Origin: Paenibacillus guangzhouensis
GTDB lineage: Bacteria; Bacillota; Bacilli; Paenibacillales; Paenibacillaceae
Direction of reading: 5' to 3'
DNA length: 64,000 bases
NCBI RefSeq assembly: GCF_009363075.1
Contig: NZ_CP045293.1
Location: 2,666,001-2,730,000, forward strand
A program made the position numbers and the translations under genes. Of the stretch, positions 27,934-36,063 are shown piece after piece (within the stretch, counting starts at the first letter, position 1; each line of letters starts with the position of its first letter). The notes below the pieces were generated by a model. It was not told the origin of the DNA. It saw nothing but the letters and a program-made list of their open reading frames with translations, and made no database searches.

Positions 27934-30018
27934 CTAATTTAGTTTTTGAATTTGATCATAATAGTTCTGCATTTGATTCATACTCGTATACACGAGCGGG
28001 ATAACTAGATACAAGAAGATCAGTGCATAGAGCGGCGTAAAGCCGATCATCTGACCCCAGTTCGCTTTCGCATCCAATACGCGCTCCATTTCTTGCTTTC
28101 TGAGCTCACGGTAGTACGATTGCTCCGATTCCAGGTCATCGAATGCCTCACGGATCGGAATTTTGTCGACAGCAAGCATAAATTTCTCAATCGTTCGAAT
28201 AAATGGAATATAAGATACTTCTTCCTTCAACTCCTCTAGCGCAAGCTCCGCTCCTGCTTCATAATGGAGTAGGCACCGTTGAAGCGGCTCTTTGAATAAT
28301 TCCGAGAAACGTTCAAGCCATTCAAGAATGTTCTCAACCGAGATGCGATCCAACTCACACAGAATACCAATCAAGGTATGAAATTGATCAACTTCGTTCT
28401 TCAAATCCATTTGCCGCATCCGTCGCTGGAAATAGAGGAGTGCAATCGGTATATAATAAGCGAGCCAACCAATGAAAAAACTAATCAGCACCTCCCACCA
28501 CTTCACATATTCATCGCTCAGATGCTCGATCTTTGTGACGATACGTTGTACAACACTCTTCTTTTCTATTTCATTTTTGAACGCTACTTCACTTTGTTCC
28601 ACGGCTCCCGCAACCTTCTCGTACACAAATTCATGTTCATCTTTCATGGTTAGTGTAATTTTCCGCTCGAGTTCCAGCCTTTCATTCGCCTTCTCTTGTG
28701 ACTGCGCATCGACTTGCCCTAACATCATGCCAGGGTTGTCCATCCCATTTAGGATTTGATCGCTTCCAACAATGTGAAGATAACAGCATAACATCAGAAC
28801 GCTGACTCCAGTGCCAACAGCATAGATCAAACGATGCAAATACAGCCATTCCATCGGGATCGGAGCGTTCCCGTCTTTGAGCAGATTCTTTATGTGTTCA
28901 TAGGGCTTAGAGAAAATCGGTGGGACAAGCCGATCAACGATAAACCGAATCCAAGGAATCGAATAGAATGCCTTCTCCCACTTCTTCTTCCGCTTGGACC
29001 TAGCAAATCGTCCTTCATCGTTCTCCTGAATTTTGCGAAGCAGAACGTAAGCAATGATGATCGCAAGATAGACGATCGCCTTCATGATCATCCCAAATTT
29101 CGAGTCATAGAATTGCGCCATCACGGCAAAATGATCTTTCGCCCATCGCTCAATGGGATCGGTAAATAGTACAGGGGCCACCGCGATGATCGTCAAGCTT
29201 CGAAGCAAATAACTCAGCTTCTCCCGTCGAAGCAGTTCCAATTGCACCTCTTGCGTCAATTTCGAGAGTGCATTGAGATACAGCGAACCCGATGTAAGAA
29301 CTTTATCTCCATACTCTGAAATCAGATGTGAAATTCCTGCGAAGCCTTTCAAAAAACGATTCGGAGCGACTTCATAATATTGCTCCAATCGCACGTCGGC
29401 CTCCGCAGATGTAAGAATGTCATAAATCTTCTTGCCATGCTGCTCTGTCTCATGTGTTGCCTGCTCGGACGCATCCCAGATCGCTTCTTCGATCATGCCG
29501 TGAGCGTGATAGTAATGTCGGACATCCCCCAAAAAATGAACAAATTGCTTCAACAGTCGGTTCTCTACACGGTGAACGAACATATCAATGATCATATTGT
29601 TAAGAATTAGGAAAGTAAGGCACATCATGACTAATGAAGTTAAGCTCTGATGCAAAAGCAGGAGTAGTCCCAAGGTGAGGATCATCAACAACAGTGTTGT
29701 TAGCACAATATGGATCGTTTCACGTCGCATCGTCCATTCATCATAAGCATGGATGCTAGCAATTCGTCGACGAATTTTGCTCACATATCGCCGGAGCAAG
29801 GGAATTCGTCCAAAAGTAAAGTAACACTGCTGGTAGATCCTACTTAACTGCTCATGCCATCTTTTTGAATGCAATCGATCCCATACTTGCCTGGAGCGAA
29901 CCTGCCCAGGATGCATGCGCCGATGTCTACGCTCAACAACACGATAGATGATGGCGAGTATGGCTGCTAGCATTAACGAGCACCCAACAATGAGTAGTAG
30001 GATTGATTTATGCTCCAC
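27934..30018 (-). CDS. Large membrane platform protein, TadB/TadC-like
   Basis: A 694-residue integral membrane protein with about eight hydrophobic segments. Two regions look like type II secretion F domains. One is around residues 155-290, with LLKQFVHFLGDVRHYYHAHG followed by MIEEAI. The second is around 545-690, with EVDQFHTLIGILCELDRISV followed by membrane helices at the end. Classical Tad systems use separate TadB and TadC proteins of about 300 residues, so this looks like a fusion or a two-domain platform. A long cytoplasmic coiled segment (about 440-510, KANERLELERKITL) separates the halves. It starts at GTG 30018, overlapping the ATPase gene by 11 bases. Confidence 0.65.
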   Translation of the reverse strand: MEHKSILLLIVGCSLMLAAILAIIYRVVERRHRRMHPGQVRSRQVWDRLHSKRWHEQLSRIYQQCYFTFGRIPLLRRYVSKIRRRIASIHAYDEWTMRRETIHIVLTTLLLMILTLGLLLLLHQSLTSLVMMCLTFLILNNMIIDMFVHRVENRLLKQFVHFLGDVRHYYHAHGMIEEAIWDASEQATHETEQHGKKIYDILTSAEADVRLEQYYEVAPNRFLKGFAGISHLISEYGDKVLTSGSLYLNALSKLTQEVQLELLRREKLSYLLRSLTIIAVAPVLFTDPIERWAKDHFAVMAQFYDSKFGMIMKAIVYLAIIIAYVLLRKIQENDEGRFARSKRKKKWEKAFYSIPWIRFIVDRLVPPIFSKPYEHIKNLLKDGNAPIPMEWLYLHRLIYAVGTGVSVLMLCCYLHIVGSDQILNGMDNPGMMLGQVDAQSQEKANERLELERKITLTMKDEHEFVYEKVAGAVEQSEVAFKNEIEKKSVVQRIVTKIEHLSDEYVKWWEVLISFFIGWLAYYIPIALLYFQRRMRQMDLKNEVDQFHTLIGILCELDRISVENILEWLERFSELFKEPLQRCLLHYEAGAELALEELKEEVSYIPFIRTIEKFMLAVDKIPIREAFDDLESEQSYYRELRKQEMERVLDAKANWGQMIGFTPLYALIFLYLVIPLVYTSMNQMQNYYDQIQKLN

Positions 30019-31834
30019 GACATTCCCCCCAATGCTTATTCAGGAAGGCGGCAAAGTCTACAGCATCCTGCTCAGACATTAGTTCTGTCATCGCTTGCAC
30101 GCTGTGATCCGATAATCTGTTGCCAGCGATATACGCACCATCTCGGTATTCTACGATATTGAAAGCCTCGTATGTATTCTCACTCGTTAAATCATCCGAT
30201 GGCACACATTCTGTAATACGTTCAATCAATCGACGACCATCGCGATCCATACGAAGATGAATATCGAAGCCAATGACACGAACCACTTGCTGCTCTGCGA
30301 TCCGCTCGTTGGAGAAAACCCCAATTTTGAGCAACGAATTTCGCAAAGAGAAGATAAGATCATTAAATGTCTTCGCATGATGCGTGAACAGGGTGAACAA
30401 GCTTGCCACTTGAGAAGATTGAATGACCCATGCAGCTACTGGATCAGTTGCGGCCTCGCCAATGATATTAACCGCTCCGTCCGTCTTCTTCTGAACATCC
30501 AGCCCATCCTGACCTCGAATATGATCCGTCTCTCGGAAGCTAAGAATGTTCCGATGTGGATATATTTTCCGAAGATGCAGCTCGAACGCCATTTCTTGAA
30601 CGCGAAGGGTCAACGTTCCATAAATATGTCTAACAAGTGCCATGAGCAGCGTCGTCTTACCGCTTCCCTGTTGCCCCGTAATCGCCGTGATTCTTGCGCC
30701 TTTCATCAAATACTTCAGTAAATCGATCACCAGCTCCGCATTCGGATCCAGAATTAAGGACTCGAGCGAAGCATTCGGAATATCGAACTTTCTCACAAAG
30801 AATGCCCATGATTCTGCGAAATGCGGACGAACGACAACAATACGTGACCCGTCCTTCATTTCATTCACTTTATACCCTACCGTCTCTGATAATTGACCGG
30901 GATTATTGTACTTGTAAATGTTCTGACATACCCGCTTCAATTCAATTTCCGATCCAAAACTAAGAAATGATAAGTGAATCGATTTCCCTTTGTAGAAGAT
31001 CCATACGCTATCATAAGATCTCGGTACATCGTCTTGGAAAGCTAATCCCTTCTTCCTGCCCGTCATTTGTTCTTGTAAATGCAAGAATGAGATCGATCCA
31101 GAGACCCCCGATACGCCTCCAGACACGCCATCAATGCGCATGTCGCGAATTTCATCTACCACGCTGAACCCCTTGTAAGATTGATAAATGCGTTGAACGA
31201 TGATATGCAACTTCTGCTCAAAAGTTAACGGTCGATATTCATTGAGATAGATAAAGCGTATATCTTCGGCTGTAATCCGATACCCTTCCGTTCCCGGTTC
31301 ATCATGAAGCAATCTCAGCGCATCCAGTTGATAGGTTTGTATTAATGATGACAGTGCATTAAGGCCAACATCCCCTTTGTACCAATAAAGAATAATTTCG
31401 AATAAGTCCTGAGCCGTACACCGATCAACCTCTTCAAAAGGAATCACTTGGTTAATATTGCGTTCATTCAGTCCATAGGTTGTCACAAGCAAATCATAGA
31501 TTAAATCCTTGACGAATTGCTTATCTTGAAGATCCCCGTACACACATCCTTTCAGCGCGCGGCGCAGCTCCAATCGTTTGTTATTCCGTCGTCTAAGTTC
31601 TTCACTTGATAATCCTAATGCGTAAATATTCTCGTTCACATGCTCATGAAGATACTCCCTGACGTAGGCTGTCATTTGTGCGATTGTGAATTGTTGGTCC
31701 TGCAAGACTTGCGAAGGCAACTGTTCCGAGATCTGCTTGATTTCTGGACTCGACAACTTCAAATACAACAGCACACCTATAATCACAATAATCAACAGGA
31801 TTAGTCCCAGATTTATCACTTGAGATCCATCCAT
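30008..31834 (-). CDS. CpaF/TadA-like secretion ATPase with N-terminal membrane helix
   Basis: The 608-residue protein has a GspE/CpaF-type ATPase core. Walker A is GQQGSGKTT at 387-395, the Walker B-like IIGEAATD near 457-464 keeps E460, and the His-box LFTHHAKTFNDLI is near 482-494. The order matches CpaF, but the usual VGEVRG is replaced. It also begins with a transmembrane helix (about 8-26), not normal for these cytoplasmic ATPases. A Gly/Ser/Val repeat (GVSGGVSGVSGS) lies near 236-247. It would power assembly by the adjacent platform protein. GAAAGGGG precedes the ATG at 31834. Confidence 0.8.
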   Translation of the reverse strand: MDGSQVINLGLILLIIVIIGVLLYLKLSSPEIKQISEQLPSQVLQDQQFTIAQMTAYVREYLHEHVNENIYALGLSSEELRRRNNKRLELRRALKGCVYGDLQDKQFVKDLIYDLLVTTYGLNERNINQVIPFEEVDRCTAQDLFEIILYWYKGDVGLNALSSLIQTYQLDALRLLHDEPGTEGYRITAEDIRFIYLNEYRPLTFEQKLHIIVQRIYQSYKGFSVVDEIRDMRIDGVSGGVSGVSGSISFLHLQEQMTGRKKGLAFQDDVPRSYDSVWIFYKGKSIHLSFLSFGSEIELKRVCQNIYKYNNPGQLSETVGYKVNEMKDGSRIVVVRPHFAESWAFFVRKFDIPNASLESLILDPNAELVIDLLKYLMKGARITAITGQQGSGKTTLLMALVRHIYGTLTLRVQEMAFELHLRKIYPHRNILSFRETDHIRGQDGLDVQKKTDGAVNIIGEAATDPVAAWVIQSSQVASLFTLFTHHAKTFNDLIFSLRNSLLKIGVFSNERIAEQQVVRVIGFDIHLRMDRDGRRLIERITECVPSDDLTSENTYEAFNIVEYRDGAYIAGNRLSDHSVQAMTELMSEQDAVDFAAFLNKHWGECRGA

Positions 31835-31837
31835 GTA

Positions 31838-32671
31838 TCAAGCCCCTTTCTCGCAAAAAAACTCAGCATCCACACCAGCGTGCTTCAGAATCGTATTCGC
31901 CAATCTCCTCGTTTCTTGAATGAATATATAATTCGGATGCCGGGGTCCTACATTCCGATGTCGCAGCACGAACTCTAGTACACTATGATCATTGCATGCA
32001 TCCATGAAATCGACACATCGCGGAATGGTACATAACTCTTGTACGAACTTATATTTACGCGCGATATTTCGCGCCGTATATTTAGACCCTGTCTCATATT
32101 GTCCAAGGACATAGACACAAGTTTTCGTCTGAAGGAGCTGCATAAGTCCCTCATCGCTACTAAACTGCTCCAGAATAGCTGCATTCTGGTTCAAATTGAT
32201 GACGATCACATCGGATGTCTGAATCATCTGCTGTGTGCTCATCTGCCCGATTCCACTGTTCTCATCGAGTATGACAAGATCATACGCTTGCTTGGCATGA
32301 CCCAGAATGGCTTCCCACACCTCCGTATCGACGGCGTCCTCCTGAGCCATCTTGCGCTGTGAACCTCGAAGGATATCCAGCCTTTGATATAACAGAGGTG
32401 TGCTGTAGTCAGATAAATTCATCGCGTTCAGTCGCTGATTCCGCGCTAGCCGCTCTAGCGCATCTAATCCTGACCGTTGAAATGGTTCTCTCACGGTATA
32501 TTCCGAGGGCTTCAATACGACTGATTCAATCATAGAATAGGAGCCTTGTGTGCTACCTATTAACGTTCGAATTGGAGATTCCAATCCGATCATACAAGCT
32601 GCAGAAATACAATTGGATGTCGTCCCCATCTGACCGTGAACCGGTCCCCAGAAGACCACTTGTTTGCCCAT
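31838..32671 (-). CDS. ParA/CpaE-like protein with degenerate P-loop
   Basis: 277 residues with a ParA-type layout. Near the start, GPVHGQMGTTSN (9-20) occupies the deviant Walker A position but lacks both lysines of KGGxGKT. YDLVILDENSGIG (about 131-143) is a Walker B-like strand, and DVIVINLNQN is a later strand. ATP hydrolysis is therefore doubtful. In Tad loci, CpaE/TadZ proteins of this fold mark the polar assembly site, and some have atypical Walker A boxes. AAGGAGATGATGAC precedes the ATG; it lies three bases upstream of the ATPase gene. Confidence 0.65.
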   Translation of the reverse strand: MGKQVVFWGPVHGQMGTTSNCISAACMIGLESPIRTLIGSTQGSYSMIESVVLKPSEYTVREPFQRSGLDALERLARNQRLNAMNLSDYSTPLLYQRLDILRGSQRKMAQEDAVDTEVWEAILGHAKQAYDLVILDENSGIGQMSTQQMIQTSDVIVINLNQNAAILEQFSSDEGLMQLLQTKTCVYVLGQYETGSKYTARNIARKYKFVQELCTIPRCVDFMDACNDHSVLEFVLRHRNVGPRHPNYIFIQETRRLANTILKHAGVDAEFFCEKGA

Positions 32672-32675
32672 GTCA

Positions 32676-33371
32676 TCATCTCCTTCCAGCCATGCGATAT
32701 GCTTGTTTTACTTGTTTCATCTCTAATCCTGATATACGCTGAATGAATGAAATGATTTGTCGTCTGTAAGCCCGGGGCAACTTCCTCAGATTCAACCGCT
32801 CCGCGAACTGCCCATCAATAAATCGTTCATACAATCGCTCATCATAAGGTATCCGGACCTTCTCCTCAGACCATTGGACTGCAAGCTTATTGTATTTCTC
32901 CTCGATGTACTCTTCTTGAATGCTGCATACGACATACGGGACATAGAGTCCGATGAACGGTATCACAGGTCTCTCGGATAACCTTAAATCTGTAAGGATC
33001 TGTTCATTACGCTGGATGCTCCCCTTATCGAACTGCGTTAGAATAACATGTGCATCCATCCCCTCAAGAGAACATCCTCCATAAAAACTCCGATCATCTG
33101 ATTGAAAAATGACATATTCATACGCATCTTCATCTTGCTCTGCCAACCACTTCAACACATCGGCAACCGTTGAAAAGTGAACGCCGATATCAAACCCTTC
33201 AAATTCGACGATCTCCCCGACATGCAGAAGTGAGGATATATAATGCGTGGTGCTCCTTGACTTGGAACCATCGATGAAGAGCACACGTCCATCAGCACGG
33301 GATAACACTTTACAAGCTAATAGTAAGAAATCACTCTGTTCACAGCTGCCGATGACCATCACTTGGCGCAT
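32676..33371 (-). CDS. ParA-like accessory protein lacking a P-loop
   Basis: 231 residues. The N-terminus MRQVMVIGSCEQSDFLLLAC corresponds to the first strand and P-loop turn of ParA-type proteins but has no Gly-Lys-Thr element. Further strands RVLFIDGSKSRST, YEYVIFQSDD and VILTQFDKGS follow the ParA order (switch I, Walker B, base-binding). The C-terminal 60 residues are Arg-rich and helical. The start codon overlaps the stop of the SAF gene (TAATG), suggesting translational coupling. It may pair with the neighbouring ParA-like protein. Function unknown. Confidence 0.55.
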   Translation of the reverse strand: MRQVMVIGSCEQSDFLLLACKVLSRADGRVLFIDGSKSRSTTHYISSLLHVGEIVEFEGFDIGVHFSTVADVLKWLAEQDEDAYEYVIFQSDDRSFYGGCSLEGMDAHVILTQFDKGSIQRNEQILTDLRLSERPVIPFIGLYVPYVVCSIQEEYIEEKYNKLAVQWSEEKVRIPYDERLYERFIDGQFAERLNLRKLPRAYRRQIISFIQRISGLEMKQVKQAYRMAGRR

Positions 33372-34372
33372 TATTGATCACTCCCTGCGTCATCGTTAGG
33401 TATCGGTGCTTGCTCGAATAACTTTGTCTGCTCTTCTTTCGTTAACACACCGTCATCTCGGTTATCAATTGGCGACGTCTCCGATGTCGTTGATTGAACT
33501 TCGTTCTGCACCACCGATTGAGGCGTCGTAGATGGTCCAAGTGTTAGATTGCTATAACGCATCTGCTGCTCAGCAAGTGCTGTCTCCAGCTTCTTCCGCG
33601 CCACCTTCGCGAGAGCCGTCTTCGCTTCCTCCACAATATTGGGATTAGTCTCAATCAATGCAAGCACTTCCGCATTCGACGGATAATTCACAATCGCGCT
33701 GGACTGCATACCCGGATCAACATAGGTTAGTCCATAGATGGAACCATGGTGAATCAATGCATCGACCATTGCGCTCGACATCATTAATATTTCCTGCTCC
33801 GTCAGCTGCAGGCTGATCGTATTTCCTGCGACTCGCTTCACTCGCTTCTTGGATAAGACAATATAATCCTGACCCGTTGGAAATTGGATACGGACATCAA
33901 TGACATCCTGATCACGCAAATTCAGCGGTAGTTGGATCTGAGCAAATTGCTCATTTCGAAGATCATTCGGCGTTGCTTGCCCTTCGTAGAACATGGACGG
34001 GATAAGAACGGTATTCGCGGACAAGTCGATTTTAGATATTTTTCCAACAATCTTCTCTTTCGTGCCGACCACGTTCGCAGGAAGAAGACGAAGTTCCATT
34101 TCTTGCATTTCTACCTGTTGTGCTGAAATACGCGTACCTGCAGCAACATTGCCTTTTAGAACCCATACGTTCCCCATCTTGGCTTGCTGCTCCTGCCGTG
34201 CGGTCTGTAGTTCAGCGATTTGCTGTTCATATTGCTTCTCTGTATCCCGTTTGATTTTCTGAACGTGTAATTGCGAGTACACGGCATAACTTAGGAACAA
34301 ACATCCCATGATGGCAGCGCCACTGAGTCCGGCAATCCATAAGTTTTTCGTCCGTTGTCTAATTTTTGACAT
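33371..34372 (-). CDS. SAF-domain, CpaB/RcpC-like membrane protein
   Basis: 333 residues from ATG 34372; AAGGAG plus AAGGG directly precede it, and the longer frame to 34573 lies inside the kinase gene. An N-terminal helix (about 13-33), a coiled coil (about 38-68, Gln-rich), then a SAF-type beta-clip domain: VLKGNVAAGTRISAQQVEM and LPANVVGTKEKIVGKISKID. This is the CpaB/FlgA pattern seen in Tad loci. The C-terminal 60 residues are Ser/Thr/Gln/Asp-rich and probably disordered. It overlaps the kinase gene by 14 bases. Confidence 0.75.
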   Translation of the reverse strand: MSKIRQRTKNLWIAGLSGAAIMGCLFLSYAVYSQLHVQKIKRDTEKQYEQQIAELQTARQEQQAKMGNVWVLKGNVAAGTRISAQQVEMQEMELRLLPANVVGTKEKIVGKISKIDLSANTVLIPSMFYEGQATPNDLRNEQFAQIQLPLNLRDQDVIDVRIQFPTGQDYIVLSKKRVKRVAGNTISLQLTEQEILMMSSAMVDALIHHGSIYGLTYVDPGMQSSAIVNYPSNAEVLALIETNPNIVEEAKTALAKVARKKLETALAEQQMRYSNLTLGPSTTPQSVVQNEVQSTTSETSPIDNRDDGVLTKEEQTKLFEQAPIPNDDAGSDQ

Positions 34373-35879
34373 CCCTTCTGCTCCTTCTTGAGAATAAAAG
34401 CTTACCGAGTCCTGTCCTCCAATTCGAATGCGTCTGTTCCATCGGCAGAATAGCCGAGAGGGCCTTTCGTGCCATATCGTCAATGTGGAATGGATCCACA
34501 TGATACGGAATGGCATACAGCTGTGGAACGATGAAATTCTGTTCCATATCTCGAATCGTCTGCTGAGTCGCAAGGGGAATCAATCCTATGAAGCTGGCAG
34601 CTTGATGGGCGAACCCCGCTCGACGCATGAAATCGGATAAATCTTCTTGCCTCCACTCCGCGCCGGAAGCAACCACACACGATATATTGGCACGTAGAAA
34701 CTCGGCGAACATAGCAGCATTGTCCCCATATACACCTAGATCAAGGACGATCACATCATAATCGGTATGGAGCAGAGGGATGAGGCTGCGTGATTCGAGA
34801 TAAGGATAGTAATCGACGCCATGAATGGTGAAATGCTCTCCCGAGCGTCGGATGGGTTCTCCATCGAATATGGATCGAATACGATAAAAGGCTTCAGTCC
34901 TCATACACTCGACACATGCAACACGCTGATTGGATGCCGCTAAATAATGTGCGAACATAATTGCAGTATGCGTTGTTCCCACTCCGGAATCGATACCCAG
35001 AAGTGCAATTGTGCCTGTCCCGCGCCAACGATGCGTGGTTGATACAGGTTGATTCCCTCTCCATGTTTTGGCCATCTCCATATGAATCTGTTCCAGCTTC
35101 TCACGGACTTCCTGCGCCGTTTGAATCCGCAAATTCGGATCTCGATCTAACAGATGCTTCAGCAATTGCCGAAAAGCCAGTGGAACTTCTTGCGGCATCG
35201 CGTCCATCCCGGCTTGACCGAACTGACTCGTACGCCCTCCCGTTATCAAGTGCATCAATAATGCACCAAGACCGTAAAGATCGCTACGTGTATCGCTTTG
35301 CTTGCCTGTATACTGCTCCGGAGCAGCGAAACCAACGGTACCGAGACATACAGTGTCATCCTCCTGATTCGGCTTGAAATGTCTTGCGATGCCAAAATCA
35401 ATCAACCGGATCTGACCATGCACATCCATCATGACATTCGTAGGCTTCAGATCCCGATAGACAATTGGCGGCTGGCATTGGTGTAGATATTGAAGCACCT
35501 CACAGAGCTGTATACCGAGCCGAAGAATATGATCGAAGGCTAACGATCGTCCCCGACGTTCGAAGTCGACAGCCAGCGTCTCCCCTTCGATATAATCCAT
35601 GAACAAATAAATATACCCCTCTGCATCAGGACCAAGAAAATCGACAATTTGCGGTAAATTCGGATGATTCAATCGAATCAACATGGCCGCCTCCGCTGCT
35701 ACGCCTGCCGCATTTCCCGGTTGCTGCAGTCTCGTCTCCTTTACAGCCCAACGCTTACCGACAAGCTTCAGATCCTCGACCAAATAGACATAACTCATCC
35801 CCCCTTCACCAATTTGTTTCATCACTCGATAACGCCCACCAAGCACCTGATGAATGCTTAGCCTAGACTCCCATTTCAC
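34359..35879 (-). CDS. Ser/Thr kinase fused to a ParA-like domain
   Basis: 506 residues, first gene of the cluster. The Hanks-type kinase domain (about 10-268) has G-loop IGEGGMSYV, Lys47 in AVKE, catalytic loop YRDLKPTN with D143, D161-FG, and GTVGFAAPEQY. All catalytic residues are intact. There is no transmembrane segment or PASTA domain. After a basic linker, residues about 288-480 form a ParA-like domain. Its P-loop position GIDSGVGTTH (295-304) lacks the invariant lysine, and YDVIVLDLGVYGDN is the Walker B strand. The start is GTG 35879 with GGGAGGTG upstream. It could phosphorylate secretion or ParA-like partners; that is inference. Confidence 0.85.
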   Translation of the reverse strand: MKWESRLSIHQVLGGRYRVMKQIGEGGMSYVYLVEDLKLVGKRWAVKETRLQQPGNAAGVAAEAAMLIRLNHPNLPQIVDFLGPDAEGYIYLFMDYIEGETLAVDFERRGRSLAFDHILRLGIQLCEVLQYLHQCQPPIVYRDLKPTNVMMDVHGQIRLIDFGIARHFKPNQEDDTVCLGTVGFAAPEQYTGKQSDTRSDLYGLGALLMHLITGGRTSQFGQAGMDAMPQEVPLAFRQLLKHLLDRDPNLRIQTAQEVREKLEQIHMEMAKTWRGNQPVSTTHRWRGTGTIALLGIDSGVGTTHTAIMFAHYLAASNQRVACVECMRTEAFYRIRSIFDGEPIRRSGEHFTIHGVDYYPYLESRSLIPLLHTDYDVIVLDLGVYGDNAAMFAEFLRANISCVVASGAEWRQEDLSDFMRRAGFAHQAASFIGLIPLATQQTIRDMEQNFIVPQLYAIPYHVDPFHIDDMARKALSAILPMEQTHSNWRTGLGKLLFSRRSRRDVKN

Positions 35880-35895
35880 GAGTCCACCTCCCTAG

Positions 35896-35976
35896 GAACA
35901 ACAAAAAGGGAAAGCCTCTCGAATCATGACAATCGACACATCGGTCAATTCTCATGGCTTCGGGATGCTTTCCCTA
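35896..35976 (-). terminator. Terminator-shaped hairpin in the cluster leader (possible attenuator)
   Basis: On the minus strand a roughly 70-nt hairpin has AGGGAAAGC/GCTTTCCCT at its base, inner CGAA/TTCG and CATGA/TCATG pairing, and is followed by TTTTTGTTGTT. It lies between the cluster promoter and the kinase start codon, leaving only about 25 bp after it. Confidence 0.7.
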
Positions 35977-36005
35977 TCCATTTCATATTAAGTTGCATTG
36001 GACAC

Positions 36006-36035
36006 ATTATATATCATCTATTCCAAGATTGTCCA
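36006..36035 (-). promoter_or_regulatory. Sigma-A promoter of the pilus-like cluster
   Basis: Minus strand TGGACA (36035-36030), 18-bp spacer, TATAAT (36011-36006). It lies between the methyltransferase stop codon and the leader hairpin, so transcripts would pass through the hairpin before the kinase gene. Confidence 0.6.
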
Positions 36036-36063
36036 TATGCAAATTTCATTTTATTGAATACTA

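Noticed and set aside
34373-34573. Longer N-terminus for the SAF-domain protein
   Set aside because: The extension lies inside the kinase gene and has no hydrophobic start; the ATG at 34372 has a strong ribosome site and gives a normal membrane-helix start.
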